DNA of 64,000 nt from Eumeta japonica. Lineage: Eukaryota > Arthropoda > Insecta > Lepidoptera > Psychidae. The number at the start of each line of letters is the position of its first letter. Positions within the stretch are counted from its first letter, which is position 1. Both the position numbers and the translations under genes were made by a program. Under the pieces are notes generated by a model. The model had not been told where the DNA came from and searched no databases. It worked only from the letters and a program-made list of their open reading frames with translations. The stretch is from contig BGZK01002078.1 of assembly GCA_005406025.1 (NCBI GenBank), forward strand, positions 17,164 to 81,163, written 5' to 3'. Shown piece by piece: positions 45,600-56,905 of this stretch.

Positions 45600-45840
45600 A
45601 TTAAATCAATAAGTAGGTTCCACCTAAATACCATTGTTTATGTCATAGATTTCATATAAATACCATTGTTTATGTGACCAATGTGGGTTTATTCTTTTAA
45701 GAAACATTTGAATAGTAAAATCTCAAACGTGTGATCATTTTTTTAAAAAGCTGAAGAACAATTCATATTTGTTGTTGCATGTGAACAAAATATTTTTAAC
45801 GATGCTTATTTATAATTCATTGTATCCATAATGTCCATAA
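45600..45840. other. Short AT-rich stretch with a 32 bp tandem duplication
   Basis: 'taaataccattgtttatgt' occurs at 45625 and 45657. Nothing else is recognised. Confidence 0.5.
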
Positions 45841-46620
45841 CCCAGTGTACAGTCCGTGTGACTCCGAGCGGAAACGAGTGGGCGTGTGGGTGTAAATAGT
45901 CAGTATATCAATTTATCGTGCAGTTTAATACATTGTACTCCCTCTAGAAGTAACCGAATTCATTCTCTTAGGGCTCGCCTCCGGGTACACGACCACCGTC
46001 CGAGACGAGATGACCGACGACCACTTCCGTTCATTCATAAACGCGACTCTATCATCTTCCATCGGAGAACTCGATCGCAAATGACTAATGATCCCTTAAT
46101 TTGAATAGAACCAAGGGAATATCGTTATCCCGGCGCGCAAACAATAACCCGCCCGCGGAGCGCGCGCGGCCGACGGCGCCTCTGTAATCGGGTCACGTTC
46201 CTTTTGGAACGCGCGCGGCTCGGGCGGCGCGCGGCGCGCGGGCCCGGACCGGGCGCTCGTGCGACCGCCGCTGCTGCGCCCGGCCGTTACCGGGGAGGCA
46301 TTTGAATTGGAATTCGTTATGTACACGATTATTGTCATCGTGGTAAGAATTGTATGACATCCTATAAAAAGAAACGCTCACCGACCCGCGCTATTAAATG
46401 ACAACCTGAAACGCCTTCTCGAAAATATCGAAGCGATCGTTTCCCTTGACAAATCCCGCCCCTCCACGTTCGCTCGCACGGAGATTGTTAACGATCGATC
46501 GAACGGCCTCGAATTAAATTCCACATTCACCCGTACTCCTCGCCGACACGACAGTGTCGGGTTATCAATTTACCGACTTCGTTCAACTGTTAAACTGCGA
46601 AACCCTGAGTGCCCATAATT
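45841..46620. promoter_or_regulatory. Large GC-rich island, candidate regulatory element
   Basis: The core at 46130-46290 is extremely CpG-rich ('cgcgcgcggccgacggcgcc'), with further CpG-rich DNA to 46600 and words such as 'gcgcaaacaataaccc', 'gatcgatcgaacgg' and 'cgacacgacagtgtcggg' (a near palindrome at 46545). Frames over the core are Arg/Ala-rich on both strands and lack a domain. I read it as non-coding. Confidence 0.35.
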
Positions 46621-47248
46621 TGCACAGATCACACGGAACGATAGCTTAAATTAAATTCAAATTATAATTCACGACTAGCCCGCAAAGTAGTTTCTTCTTG
46701 TAGATCTTCATCTTCTTGAAAAATTATCCTTGTCCTGCAAGATATATTTCATAGTTATCAGTGTTTCGTCTTCCATCAGTTCACAGACTAAAAGGGATGA
46801 AATCCCGATAGACCGAAGGAAGTGCTGTTGTGGGGAAAAAATGTCAATTTCTTTGCCGCTTAGAATGAAAGTGATAGGATTATTTAGCCAACTGGTTTAC
46901 GTGCACCCTTTAGACATACAGATAGACAGAAAATCCAAATGCTATATGTAAAAAATTGAATCTTAATGATATTAAACATATAATTGCTAAAGGTAAACAA
47001 ACAATACTAAACATATACATTAGTATAAAATCTATATTTTAATGGGTAGTGTACAGCTGCGATCGCAATAGCCAAGAATGGACCATTACATTTTTTTTAT
47101 TTATAAATTGCTGAAGTTTCTTACGTATAAAAAAATTGATTTTAATGTTAATAATACCAAAATATTTTCTTATTATAAGCAATATTATTTGTCAATTATT
47201 ACTCTTATCTCTTAATTTTGTAAATGTTGTTTGTAACTGTATAATTAC

Positions 47249-47249
<1 letters not shown>
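46621..47249. other. AT-rich DNA, no gene seen
   Basis: No recognisable feature. Confidence 0.4.

Positions 47250-47300
<51 letters not shown>
47250..47300. repeat. (TA)n microsatellite
   Basis: About 50 bp of TA dinucleotides. Long Tyr-Ile frames over it are artefacts. Confidence 0.97.
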
Positions 47301-47304
<4 letters not shown>

Positions 47305-47313
47305 ATAATATAT

Positions 47314-47381
47314 ATTTGTTACAATGCTAAATAAATATGTATATATATATATATACATATTTATTTGGCATTGTAACAAAT
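47314..47381. repeat. Near-perfect 68 bp hairpin beside the TA run
   Basis: 'atttgttacaatgctaaata' and its reverse complement at 47362-47381 (one mismatch) close on a central TA stretch, giving a stem of about 30 bp. It looks like a cruciform-prone palindrome or a fold-back MITE core. Confidence 0.85.
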
Positions 47382-48765
47382 TTAAATAATCAGGTGAGAT
47401 AGAATTTGCATAGCTTCCACGCTTCTGTTTTTGACTTATTACATTGTAAAGATAGATGTATAAAAAGAGAAGATACATAGTTGCGTACTATTTGGACGCC
47501 GAAAAATGGCTCAAAGTGTACATTTTGTCTGTGTCTCTATTTAGCAATACCATAGAAAAAGAAGGGAAAGAACAACTTATCATCTGACATTTCAACCGAA
47601 ATGTCTTAACAAAAGGTTCCATTTTAAATGAAAAGTGAATAAGAAACGATAGTTTTGTTTTTGGAAGACAAAAGTCATACTTTTTACAATTTACACATGC
47701 TATTCTAAAACAAGATATTAGTGGAGTGATTTAAAATTTTTTTAAATTTTTATTATTTTTTGGTTGAATATATGAAAAGAATCATAATATATTTTTCTTT
47801 AAAATAAAGCTTAATGTAGTTATCACCTAAAATTTTATTTAATATGAATCTTAAATTCATAATATCCGTGAAAATATACTTGAAAGAAATTGATAAGTCC
47901 TAAAATGCATAGATTATAATAATATAAAACTTCCTTATTGTTCATTTGATAAAATAAGATGACGATTCATTGAACATAAACCTATTTTTGATGAACATAA
48001 TACTTTATATAATTTGCTAAAAACAAATTGATTTATAATAAACATATTATTTTTGGAATAGGTTTAATCTACTGTATGATTTCCTTGCAACTCCATTAGT
48101 ATAAGAACACAGTTTCTATTGTTAAGCGACCAAATACATATTAAGACAACGCAAGAAATATGAGACCGGTGTTGCTTAGGTCTATTTCTTTAAGTCGGTT
48201 TATATCTCGGGTTTTGATGCTACTTTAAATGAAAAAATACAAAATACTCATTATAATACGTAATTGAGCACTTATCATAACAAGCAAAATTTTGCTAATC
48301 TAAAATAAGAAATACCATCCTTTTTTATAGCTTTTAACATGTTATTTTTGCAATTTTTAACAGAATACTTCGACGTTGTAACGGAAGATGCGACAAACCT
48401 ACACTGAATCAGTGAGTGCTAAACTGTCTATTTTAGCACTTATTTACTGAGGCCGTTTTTGAGCGTGAGACTGTGCTTCTCTTTTTTATAGATCAATGGC
48501 TCGAATGGAGCAGAATCTGCGCAGGCGAAGATTTCCGTGCGTTGGTTAAACGCACGGTTGGTTCCATGGTTGGTTGGTCCCGTACGTGGAAACAGCATCA
48601 CTGATATTTCTCTATTCTCGATTGAAACAACGATGTTATAATGAAATTCAAAACTATGATAAGATGTTGTACAATAAATCAGTAGCTAAATTCCGTTTTG
48701 ACAAACTTTTGAACTTTTGAAATCAGGATATGGATTCTAGCGTACAACCAATTCAGTGAACTAAA
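47382..48765. other. AT-rich DNA, no gene seen
   Basis: Very AT-rich. No coding frame, RNA gene or known repeat identified. Confidence 0.4.
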
Positions 48766-49015
48766 TAAATATAGAGCGCGTCTGCGGGCAGAGGGGGCAG
48801 GAGCCGGGAGCGCGGTGGAGCAGCGCGTAACGAATTCGGTGTCAGCGCGCGCGGCGCCGGCGCCGACACGACATTTTCGTCGATCATTAGCTGGGCTTAC
48901 GGCGTGTGCCCGCCGCCTCCCGAGCGGTCCTACACCTGTCCTACCGAATGGGGCTAATTATGTAGGCACACGCGAAGGTGCGAGCGCGGGGTGACTAACT
49001 CGGGAGTCACATTAA
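48766..49015. promoter_or_regulatory. GC-rich island with E-box and homeodomain words
   Basis: CpG-rich DNA ('gcgcgcgcggcgccggcgcc') contains 'cctacacctgtcctacc' (Snail-type E-box) and 'gggctaattatgtag' (homeodomain core). Non-coding by appearance. Confidence 0.35.
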
Positions 49016-49207
49016 AAATATCTTGAATTTTATATACGGGAAAATGTTTACTTTGTTGTATATACGAATACTATTTATTGTATTTAATACGTTTAGAAGA
49101 CTTAATTGAATTCAAAAACTGGGATGAGCATGTCACGTCAAAACTATGCTAAACAAACGGGACTTATCGAGTCTGAGAGTGGAACAGAAAAGGTTTAATT
49201 TATTTAA

Positions 49208-49402
49208 TTATATAAATTCATTTACAAATATAATTCTTCGTGTTATATTTTGAAGAATTTTGAAATGAGTATAAATTAGCATGTTCCGTATATCGTCATA
49301 TGGCTGTGTCAACTTTTCATCATCCTTTTGCTGTGGCATACCCTCGCGTACTAATTTCATTTCAGCTCGCGGGCCGGCCGCGATCCAATGCGTACTGCTC
49401 AC
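49208..49402 (-). other. Orphan open frame, minus strand
   Basis: The frame reads MSSTHWIAAGPRAEMKLVRE, then GMPQQKDDEKLTQPYDDIRN and MLIYTHFKILQNI. The 5' half is GC-rich, the 3' half AT-rich. It is hydrophilic and protein-like but not recognised. It may be an exon, a retroelement scrap or chance. Confidence 0.15.
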
Positions 49403-49439
49403 GCCCGTCGTCGCCGGGACCTACGACTTAACTTTTTTT

Positions 49440-50626
49440 TGAAGACAGAGAGCGAGTAGTTTACTTAATTTGATTTGCATTAAAAACTCATCGTTTAGTT
49501 TGCCCGTGGTCGTAGCTCTGTTTTTAAAGACGCACGCCTCTCCAATGGACACCGCCTAACACTCTTCTAAACTCTACATTTCTATTACAAATGCAAAAAA
49601 TTGTAAAACTACAGTACAGATTGTACCTAATTTACTACTAACTAAACTTTAATTAAACTACTATTAACTAAATACACAAATCCTAGTTTCTAATAAATGT
49701 AGTTTACAAAACATCTACCATTAAAGTTTCACCATTTCATTACTTGTTCTCTCATTCACAAATCATGAAAATTCTGAGGTATTCCAGCTGACCTATAAAC
49801 TTGAAATTCAGGAAATAGTTAGTATTCAGGAAGAAGAAAAAAAATTTCTAAAACTACAAACATTTTTTTGCGATTATCACAAAATTATTTATATGCGGTA
49901 AACTAATTACCTACCATAGAAAATTCCAAGCGAATTCAGCAAATTTTTGTGAGGTACGTAAAGTGTACTTTTTTTAATACGCATTTTTTCAATTCATTTC
50001 AGGCGCTTTAGTAAAATATCAAATTCTTTAGTAAAATATCAAGTCTTTCTTTTTGCTTCTATATACTCTTATAATAGACGACGTTATGTTACCAAATTTA
50101 TAACCCGAGGTGTATAGGTGCACCGTGTGCGTCTGCTTATAAGACTTTGGCTAAAGCTTTTTTTTAATTGTTAGTACTCTTATATTGTATATATCTTGAG
50201 TACGTTCTCACAACCATCGAGAATTAACTACGCATTGATCGAAGATCAACTATGGTAACATTTAATCCTGCGAAATCATTGAATCAGCTGGATATTCACG
50301 AAGTGTCCACCTCTTTATACATACGCTACGTGTGACCTACTTTTAGCCCATTATTATAAATTTAGTCTGTGATGAGAAGTACTGTTTATAAAAAAAATGA
50401 TTATTATTTGTTTGGTCTATACGGCTAAGGAATAATCTCACAGTATACACACCTTCATGCTTTCCGATTGTCGAGTCCAAAATTTTAAAATTAAATTGGC
50501 CAATTTACCACGGTCATACTATTCATAAAAATATTATTAATTAATTATATTTAATTTTTTTGTGTAATAGTATTTCTGAAAAAGCTATCGGAAAAACTTA
50601 GGAAATTCACATTCAGAGGTGATATA
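49440..50626. other. AT-rich DNA, no gene seen
   Basis: Only a small direct repeat, 'tctttagtaaaatatcaa', near 50010-50045 stands out. Confidence 0.4.
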
Positions 50627-50636
50627 ATGGCCTAAT

Positions 50637-53091
50637 CCAGGTATGGGCAACCTTAGACATGTCGTGGGCCAAAGTTTAGTGTGCAAATACGTTTGCGGGC
50701 CGCGTTCAAAAGTAGTGCATTTTAAAGTAGGGTTCATAATTTTTAGCGATAGATATCAGAAATAAGATAATACGACAATGTTATTATAATACAATTTAAA
50801 AATAACAAAATGAAATGAAAAAAATATGTACAACATTATAATTAAATCGTTAAATTTGGAATTACTACAAACTACTAAAGTTAAATCAATGAGACACTTG
50901 AGCTTGAATTTGGGAATCTAATCCATCGATGTTTGGATTGATTCCACTGATACAAAGACGAAAAGAATTTTCCAAATTATCGTCAGTCAGCCTTGTACGA
51001 TGTTTTTATTTATAAACTTTCATCATTGCAAAAAACTGTTCACATTTCTAAGTATTTGTGCCAAATGCACAAATTAAACTTGCGAATTTTCTAAGCTGCG
51101 GAAAATGGTCTTCACGTCTTCAAATTTAGATTTTAGGAATGAGTTTTCTTGAATCTCGATCAACTCCATTTGCAAGTGTATTGGAGCATTTTGTATATTA
51201 CTTTTTGTTTGAGTAGCAAATAACTTAAAACAATCTTCCATGTTTTTGAAATCATTAAACCTGTCCGAAAATTTGCTCCGACAGTAACTTGAGTTTTTAA
51301 TCGTATTGAGCATAAGCAATATTTTCATACGCAGAGAGCGTGGTGAAATGGTAACTTTTACCAGACAGCATCTGTGTCTCCCACAAGCGAATTTTGTTCT
51401 GAAACGCGTTCAAATGTCTGTACAAATGATTTACTAACTGTTCTTGTTTTTGAAGTTACAATTTTAAATCATTCAAATAGCCTGTAAAGTCGACCAGAAA
51501 TGCTAAGTCACAAATCCATTTTGGGTCACTCAATTCAGATAGTGGTTTATTCTTTATTTGCATAAAATCTGCTCTCATTTATAAGCTCGTAAAACCTTTT
51601 CAGCATTTCCCTTTGCTTAGCCATCTGACTTCACGGCAATATTTGGCTGATATTTCACCCAAAAACGCCTTGAACTGACGATGGTTAAGCCCTCGGGATC
51701 GAATAAAATTGGTGGTTTTTACTATCACATTTATAACATTATAGAGTTGAATAGACTTAGAACACAAGTTCTGTTGGTGGATAATGCAATGAAGGACTAT
51801 CAATTCATCTTTTTGCACATTTAATTCAGTTGCTTCTTCATTCAAAATTTCGATGAAACCTTTACATTAGCCGACCATAGAAGGTACACCATCTGTGCAT
51901 ACTCCAACTGATCTTGACCATGGCAAGCTAAAACTTGTGAATACCTTTTGAACTTCATTAAAATTGTCCTCTCCTGTAGTGGTTCATTTGAGTGGCTGTA
52001 AAGCAAGCAATTGTTCAGTAACAGTGAACTCTAGATCAACACCTTGAATAAATATAGCTAGTTAAGCTGTGTCAGACAAATCGGTGCTCTCGTCTAATGC
52101 TATGGAAAACGATTCAAAACCAGCCATACGGACAGTCAATCTTGTTTTTATATCATTAGCTATCATTTCTATACGTTGGACAACAGTTCGTCTTGACAAA
52201 CTAATTTTTTCAAATTCATTTTTCTTTTCAGGACACAAAACATTGCATACTTTGAACTTACACTCCTTGATAAATTCTCTTTCGGTAAATGGTTTTAATG
52301 ACTTTGTCAATTTAGAACTAATTATAAAACTAGCTTTCACAACATTACCAAGTTGTGTTCTTTGTTTATGAAACATTTGCTGCTGTTTTTCTAAATTTGC
52401 AATAAGTTTCTGGATTTTGTTTTTTCTTATGTGTCTTGTCAGTGAGTGCAGCATAGGAAGCTTAGTTGAGTAATGCCTCTTTATCTTGAATTCCTTCATC
52501 ACTGAAATGGATTCATTACACAGAAAACAAACAGGTTTATCATTGTGCAAGATAAAAAAGAATTCTTCAGTCCATTTTTATTGAAACTGGCGACCCTCTC
52601 CATCTGCTTTTCGTTTCTTTCCACCAGAAATCATTTTCGTTTACTTTTCGTTCGATAAACTTAATAACAAAATGCAATTAATAAGCACTCAAGATTCATA
52701 CAAAGTCACAAAGCAAATTGACGGCACTAGCAGTTCGCTAGGATATCGCTTGTTGAAGTTATCACCTCGGTAGCTCAAATAGAACTGAACTAAAGATTGG
52801 GCTATCCACCTGCTTATATGTATAGGCAAAATGCAGGAATGATGTAGAATCGTCTAGTGTAGAACGATTGAGAAGCAATAATCTTTTGTTGCGCATCAAA
52901 GGCTTTGATATTATGTTTGCCACCTCACTCTTTGATGATCGCCGCCACTCGGCTTGTTCGCTCCCTTGATTCCGTGAGTATGAGTAAGTCTTGTAATATC
53001 TTTCTTTTATTAGGTTTTTAAAATGTCTCGCGGACCGGATCAAATCTAATAGCGGGCCGGATGTAGCCCGTGGGCCAGTTGTTCGCCACAT
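50637..53091 (-). mobile_element. hAT transposon with target site duplication
   Basis: ATGGCCTAAT stands directly before (50627-50636) and after (53092-53101) a 2.45 kb element, containing the 8 bp duplication expected of hAT transposons. The ends are short imperfect inverted repeats (left 'ccaggtatgggcaacc', right complement 'tatgtggcgaacaac'), and subterminal blocks 'tcgtgggcca' and 'cgggccgg' recur. A complete but mutated transposase lies inside on the minus strand. Confidence 0.88.
50886..52634 (-). pseudogene. hAT transposase (ZBED5/GTF2IRD2-like group), nonsense-mutated
   Basis: From ATG 52634 (MISGGKKRKADG) one frame runs with few stops. A BED-type finger (CFLCNESISVMKEFKIKRHY at about 52540-52480) is followed by KASFIISSKLTKSLKPFTE and FSIALDESTDLSDTA (first catalytic Asp, about 52095). 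CTDGVPSMVG (second acidic motif, about 51890), CIIHQQNLCSKS and FIRSRGLNHRQFKAFL come next, with EVRWLSKGK at about 51615. Then HLQMELIEIQENSFLKSKF, CEQFFAMMKVYK at about 51040-51010 and RTRLTDDNLENSFRL, the C-terminal dimerisation region, end at a stop at 50886. Stops occur at about 52577, 52060, 51965 and 51870, with more downstream. It is full length, so decay is recent relative to the other elements. Confidence 0.88.
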
Positions 53092-53189
53092 ATGGCCTAA
53101 TTGATTTTATTTCGGGGTCTTAAAATATTTTGCGGCGAAAGTGTTGTGAGTCGCCGTAGTTTTTGGGGGAGCATATTTGATAGAATACA

Positions 53190-53340
53190 TCCTACTACAG
53201 CTAAATGTATCCCTCGCTCGCAACTAGCCCCGGTCAGCAGCGGCCGCGCCGCGCACCTGCACGCGCACGCCCATATCGGGGACACCTGACAACCAGCGCC
53301 GCGGCTCGAGCGTCGAGTTGCGCTTCCGATTTGCATACAA
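53190..53340. promoter_or_regulatory. Short GC-rich island next to the hAT element
   Basis: CpG-rich DNA ('cagcggccgcgccgcgcacc') with an E-box-like 'gcacctgcac'. No coding evidence. Confidence 0.25.
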
Positions 53341-53985
53341 TTGTTTCTCTGTCTAGTTCGTGTTGTTCGCGACCTAGGCTCTAAACAGGTTATTCACTTC
53401 GTCCGGAATTTCACAAAATGACTACAAAAATAATTCTTTCATTTTATAGAACTTATACTTCGTTCTTTGGAAGTTTGAGATATTCATTATTGACGTTGAC
53501 AATAAGAATATAAATACGTTTTACCGAAAAATAAATAAAAATATACTCACTCAAGTCACGCTTAGAATTCGATTTCAGTTAAAGTGATTTATTAATATTT
53601 TCATAAATTTTCTTTTAGGTGTAAAGACTGACGCTTTGACATTTGGACGAGACCAGAATATATTTACGATACGTTTATTTATCACGAAACATTTTTTTCG
53701 ACGGCGATTTTTCCTCATTTTACTGTTATAATTTTCTTTCTTAAATAAAATCCATTTCTGAAGAGGGTACTTTAGAACCTTACCTTAATGAAGATATTTT
53801 GGTCTTCTGTACAGGTCCGTGGCCTTATCATTTAAAAGCAGAAATGGATTGCATTTCCGGAATCGATTTGCGAGTCGCACTTATTGGTTATTAAAAAATA
53901 TTATTATTTTATGCACTTTTGAGCAACTTTAAACCGTTAGATAAATTAAAAATTTTGCACGTTTATCAAGGACCGATAACTATAC
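53341..53985. other. AT-rich DNA, no gene seen
   Basis: Nothing recognisable. Confidence 0.4.
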
Positions 53986-55338
53986 AATAATATGATATAA
54001 TTGGATCGATTTGATGATGAACCCAGAAGGTAGGCAGATGAGCTCCTTACCGGAATAACACATCCTATGCGTTTTTAACACTTTAGAATTCCCTTGAGAT
54101 GTCCTCTCACTATGAGTGATTTTCAGGGTCCAATGATGGAGCCGGAAGGTAAGCACTAGCACTTCATAATAGAACAACGGAGTCTAGCCGTGTTTAGGCT
54201 TGACGAATTTTCTTCAAATGCACTTTGGCCATAATTAGCTTTCTGGGTCTGATTATGGAGCCGAACGGTTGGCACTGGAATTAAATAACGGCACGATACT
54301 GGAATTGCTCTGTAATGTATTTGGACCATAATTGACTTTCAGAGTCTTATGATGACAACACTGGAATTTCATTATGAAAGAACGTATACTAGGCATGTTT
54401 GGTCTTGTAGGAATTTTCTCGAGATGCACTTTGACCATGAGCGATTTTCAGGGTTTGATGATGGAGCCGGACGATTGACGCTGGAACTCCATAACGGATC
54501 AACATATTACATCATACATTACCTTGTACTTTACAACTGGAGTACAAGGCAATCAAAATAAGTAATAACACGACTAAAAAGCTTGTTCTGTTATAAAGTT
54601 CTAAGGGTGACTTTTCAACTTCCCGTGACTTTCCGATTCCGTGATCAGATTTTGAAAATCGATCATAATAGTGTATTTCAAAAAAATCCAGCAAGTCCAA
54701 ACGGTCTAGGAAACGTTGTCTCAATGCGGAGTTCCAGTACCAAACTTCCAGCTCCATTATCAGACCCTGAAAGTCAATCATGGTCAAAGTGTATTTCCAC
54801 GACAATACCAACACTCCCAAACACCAATGCTATGTTGTTTTATTATGGAATCTAGCACCTACCTTCCGGCTTCATCATCAAACCCTGAAAACCATTCACC
54901 GTCAAAGTGCATTCCAAGACAATTCCAACCAGCTCGAACACGGCTCGGATACGTTGTTCTATTATGGAGTGTTAATGCTTTCATCAGACCCTGAAAATCG
55001 TTCATGATCAAAGTACATCCAGACAATTCCTACAAGCTCACACACAGCAAGGTTACGTTGTCTCATTATGGAGTTTATGTGCTTACCTTCTGACTACAAG
55101 CGTACTTAAAGAAAATTCCATTAAGCCGAAATACGGCTAAGCTGTTTGTTCTATTATGAAGTGCTAATGCTTACCTTTCAGCTCTATCATCAGACCCTAA
55201 AAGTTACTAATGGTGAGAGTACATCTCAAGACAACTCTAACAAGCTCAAACACGACTAGGATATGTTATTCCGTTGTGGAGTTCCTGTGCCTGCCTTCTG
55301 GCTCCATCACTAGATCGGTTCAATTATGCCATATTATT
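53986..55338. mobile_element. Foldback-like element: inverted arrays of ~100-120 bp repeats
   Basis: 53986-54560 holds about five direct copies of a ~100-120 bp unit marked by 'tgatgatggagccgg', 'gtttaggcttgacgaatttt' and 'gcactttgaccatga'. 54590-55338 holds about six copies of the same unit in reverse orientation ('gctccattatcagaccctga', 'aatcatggtcaaagtg'). The outermost ends are themselves inverted ('aataatatgatataattgg' at 53986, complement 'caattatgccatattatt' at 55321). The organisation matches Foldback-type transposons, whose long inverted repeats consist of tandem subrepeats. There is no transposase, and a target duplication is not clear. Confidence 0.8.
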
Positions 55339-55499
55339 CAAATGTCGTTAATCCTCGATAAATGTGCAAAGATGTCATTTAACGATTTACGTAAACAAAA
55401 CTCTTCACTTTATATGAAATATAAACGACGCAAAATCGATTGTAAATCGCTTGAGAATCGCTATAGACCAGTTTTCGCTTTTAGAGCGTAATTTTAGAA

Positions 55500-55709
55500 T
55501 AATTCGCAACCGATACTACTGTTCCTACATTTATCTTTCAAGGACACTTCACAAATATTACGTATAGATCGTATCCCCACAGCACCGATTCTAATTTCAT
55601 TTTTCGTCTGCCACATCCAAGTATTACTACCGTCGTAGGTGAGCGTAGGGCTGAGGACCGCAATACGGATAACCCAACGCGCTTGTCGTGAGATGCTTTT
55701 ACTACTCAT
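55500..55709 (-). pseudogene. LINE reverse transcriptase scrap
   Basis: The minus-strand frame reads SKSISRQARWVIRIAVLSPT, LTYDGSNTWMWQTKNEIRIG and AVGIRSIRNICEVSLKDKCR. This is the post-catalytic 'thumb' region of insect LINE reverse transcriptases (usually LMYGSESWVWQ... RSLRSMCG). Only about 60 codons remain, and both flanks lose similarity. Confidence 0.75.
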
Positions 55710-55739
55710 AATAGATGCAAGGCTCCCTTCACACTATTT

Positions 55740-56126
55740 TCCGCATTATTCTCCTTTCAACATCTCTATCGTGTTTACCGCAATTTGCAAATAGACTATC
55801 AAGTGCACAAACTTAAATTGAAAGATGTCTTGTTTAAATCGTAGGAAAATATATGAGTTACAAGACACTGGGTCGTAATCTAAGGGCTTGTGTGTCCTAA
55901 GGGTAGTGCAAAAAATCACTTTTACAAGTCGTTTCTAGAGTTGCAGTCCGTTACAAAAGTGAAGAAAGAGACTTTTAAGCGATAGTATTGCTCTCGGTCG
56001 ATAACTCATTTCAAACCATCCAAGAAGTTTACGCACGGACGCAATCTCAATACACTACTGAGACTGCGGACTGAATATAATTTTTTTTTTGTGTTAACTC
56101 AATATAAACTACATAAAACACAATCT
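55740..56126. other. No gene seen
   Basis: AT-rich DNA with no recognisable structure. Confidence 0.4.
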
Positions 56127-56462
56127 TTATCTCCAAGAAAAATGTTCATTTTGTAACCGCTGAATTAAGAAATCTGTAATTACATACCTATAAAGTTGGT
56201 TCGCTTTTTGTACAATCGAATTTAGATAAAAACTTAAGCGATGTAGAGCAAAATCTTTTGTATTTATTTTGCTTATTAAAATTAATTTTGCTGTCCACAG
56301 TGAAATAAAGAACAATAAGGAAAACGATACTAATATATAGGCGCCTGTATCTTTACTGATGGCTGTTTTCATATGTTGTAGATCCTCATAAATAAGGAAT
56401 AAGCCAAGTGTGTACTGACATGGATGCCAACTGGGGGCGCTGCGTCCGCCGGCGGGACGCAA
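56127..56462 (-). other. Open frame with one predicted membrane segment (possible exon)
   Basis: This 111-codon minus-strand frame includes a hydrophobic stretch GAYILVSFSLLFFISLWTAK between charged segments, then FYLNSIVQKANQLYRYVITD. A consensus-like donor GTATGT follows 'ccaactttatag' within the frame (about 56191). The loose layout recalls insect chemoreceptor exons, but I see no diagnostic motif, codon bias is absent, and frames of this length occur by chance here. Confidence 0.15.
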
Positions 56463-56719
56463 CCTAGCACCGGTCAGAGTTCACAAAGCGGGTTTGGCTA
56501 TTCCGTCTCCCCTCACCTTCTCCTAGAACAGCGAATGAATCCAGAAGCTTTCCATGCTATTATACTTTCTGCTACCATGCTGATTTCATTTTCCTGCTTA
56601 TATTTTAATTTTAAATATGCGGCCTTGCCGTATCCGTTGAGCGCACACCACTTAGTTATCACATGCGCCATATTTTTTTGGAACCCAAAGAGTAAATTTG
56701 GTAAATAATCACTACATAT

Positions 56720-56905
56720 TATAATACAAAGTCCTCCACCGCGTCTGTCTGTCTATTCGCGATAAACTCAAAAACTACTGTACGGATTTTTATGCGGTTC
56801 CAATAGATAGTTGTTCATGAGAAAGGTTTAGGGATATAATTTGTCAAGGTTTGTGCGAAAAAAAAACAACAGGGGCGAAGCGGCGGGCGCGCCGCCAGTA
56901 TAAAA
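56720..56905 (+). repeat. Decayed moth repeat fragment
   Basis: 'aactcaaaaactactgtacg', 'ttttatgcggttccaataga' and 'gaaaggtttagggatataat', ending 'gcgaagcggcgggcgcgccg', match the layout of a widespread moth interspersed repeat. Its class is not resolved. Confidence 0.5.

Noticed and set aside
46096..46381. Arg/Ala-rich minus-strand frames over the GC island
   Set aside because: Low-complexity products of a CpG-rich core with no recognisable domain.
47136..47478. Tyr-Ile repeat proteins on both strands
   Set aside because: Direct translation of a TA microsatellite.
54253..55007. Several 60-100 codon frames on both strands
   Set aside because: They repeat with the Foldback-like subrepeat and appear in both orientations, as expected of non-coding repeats.
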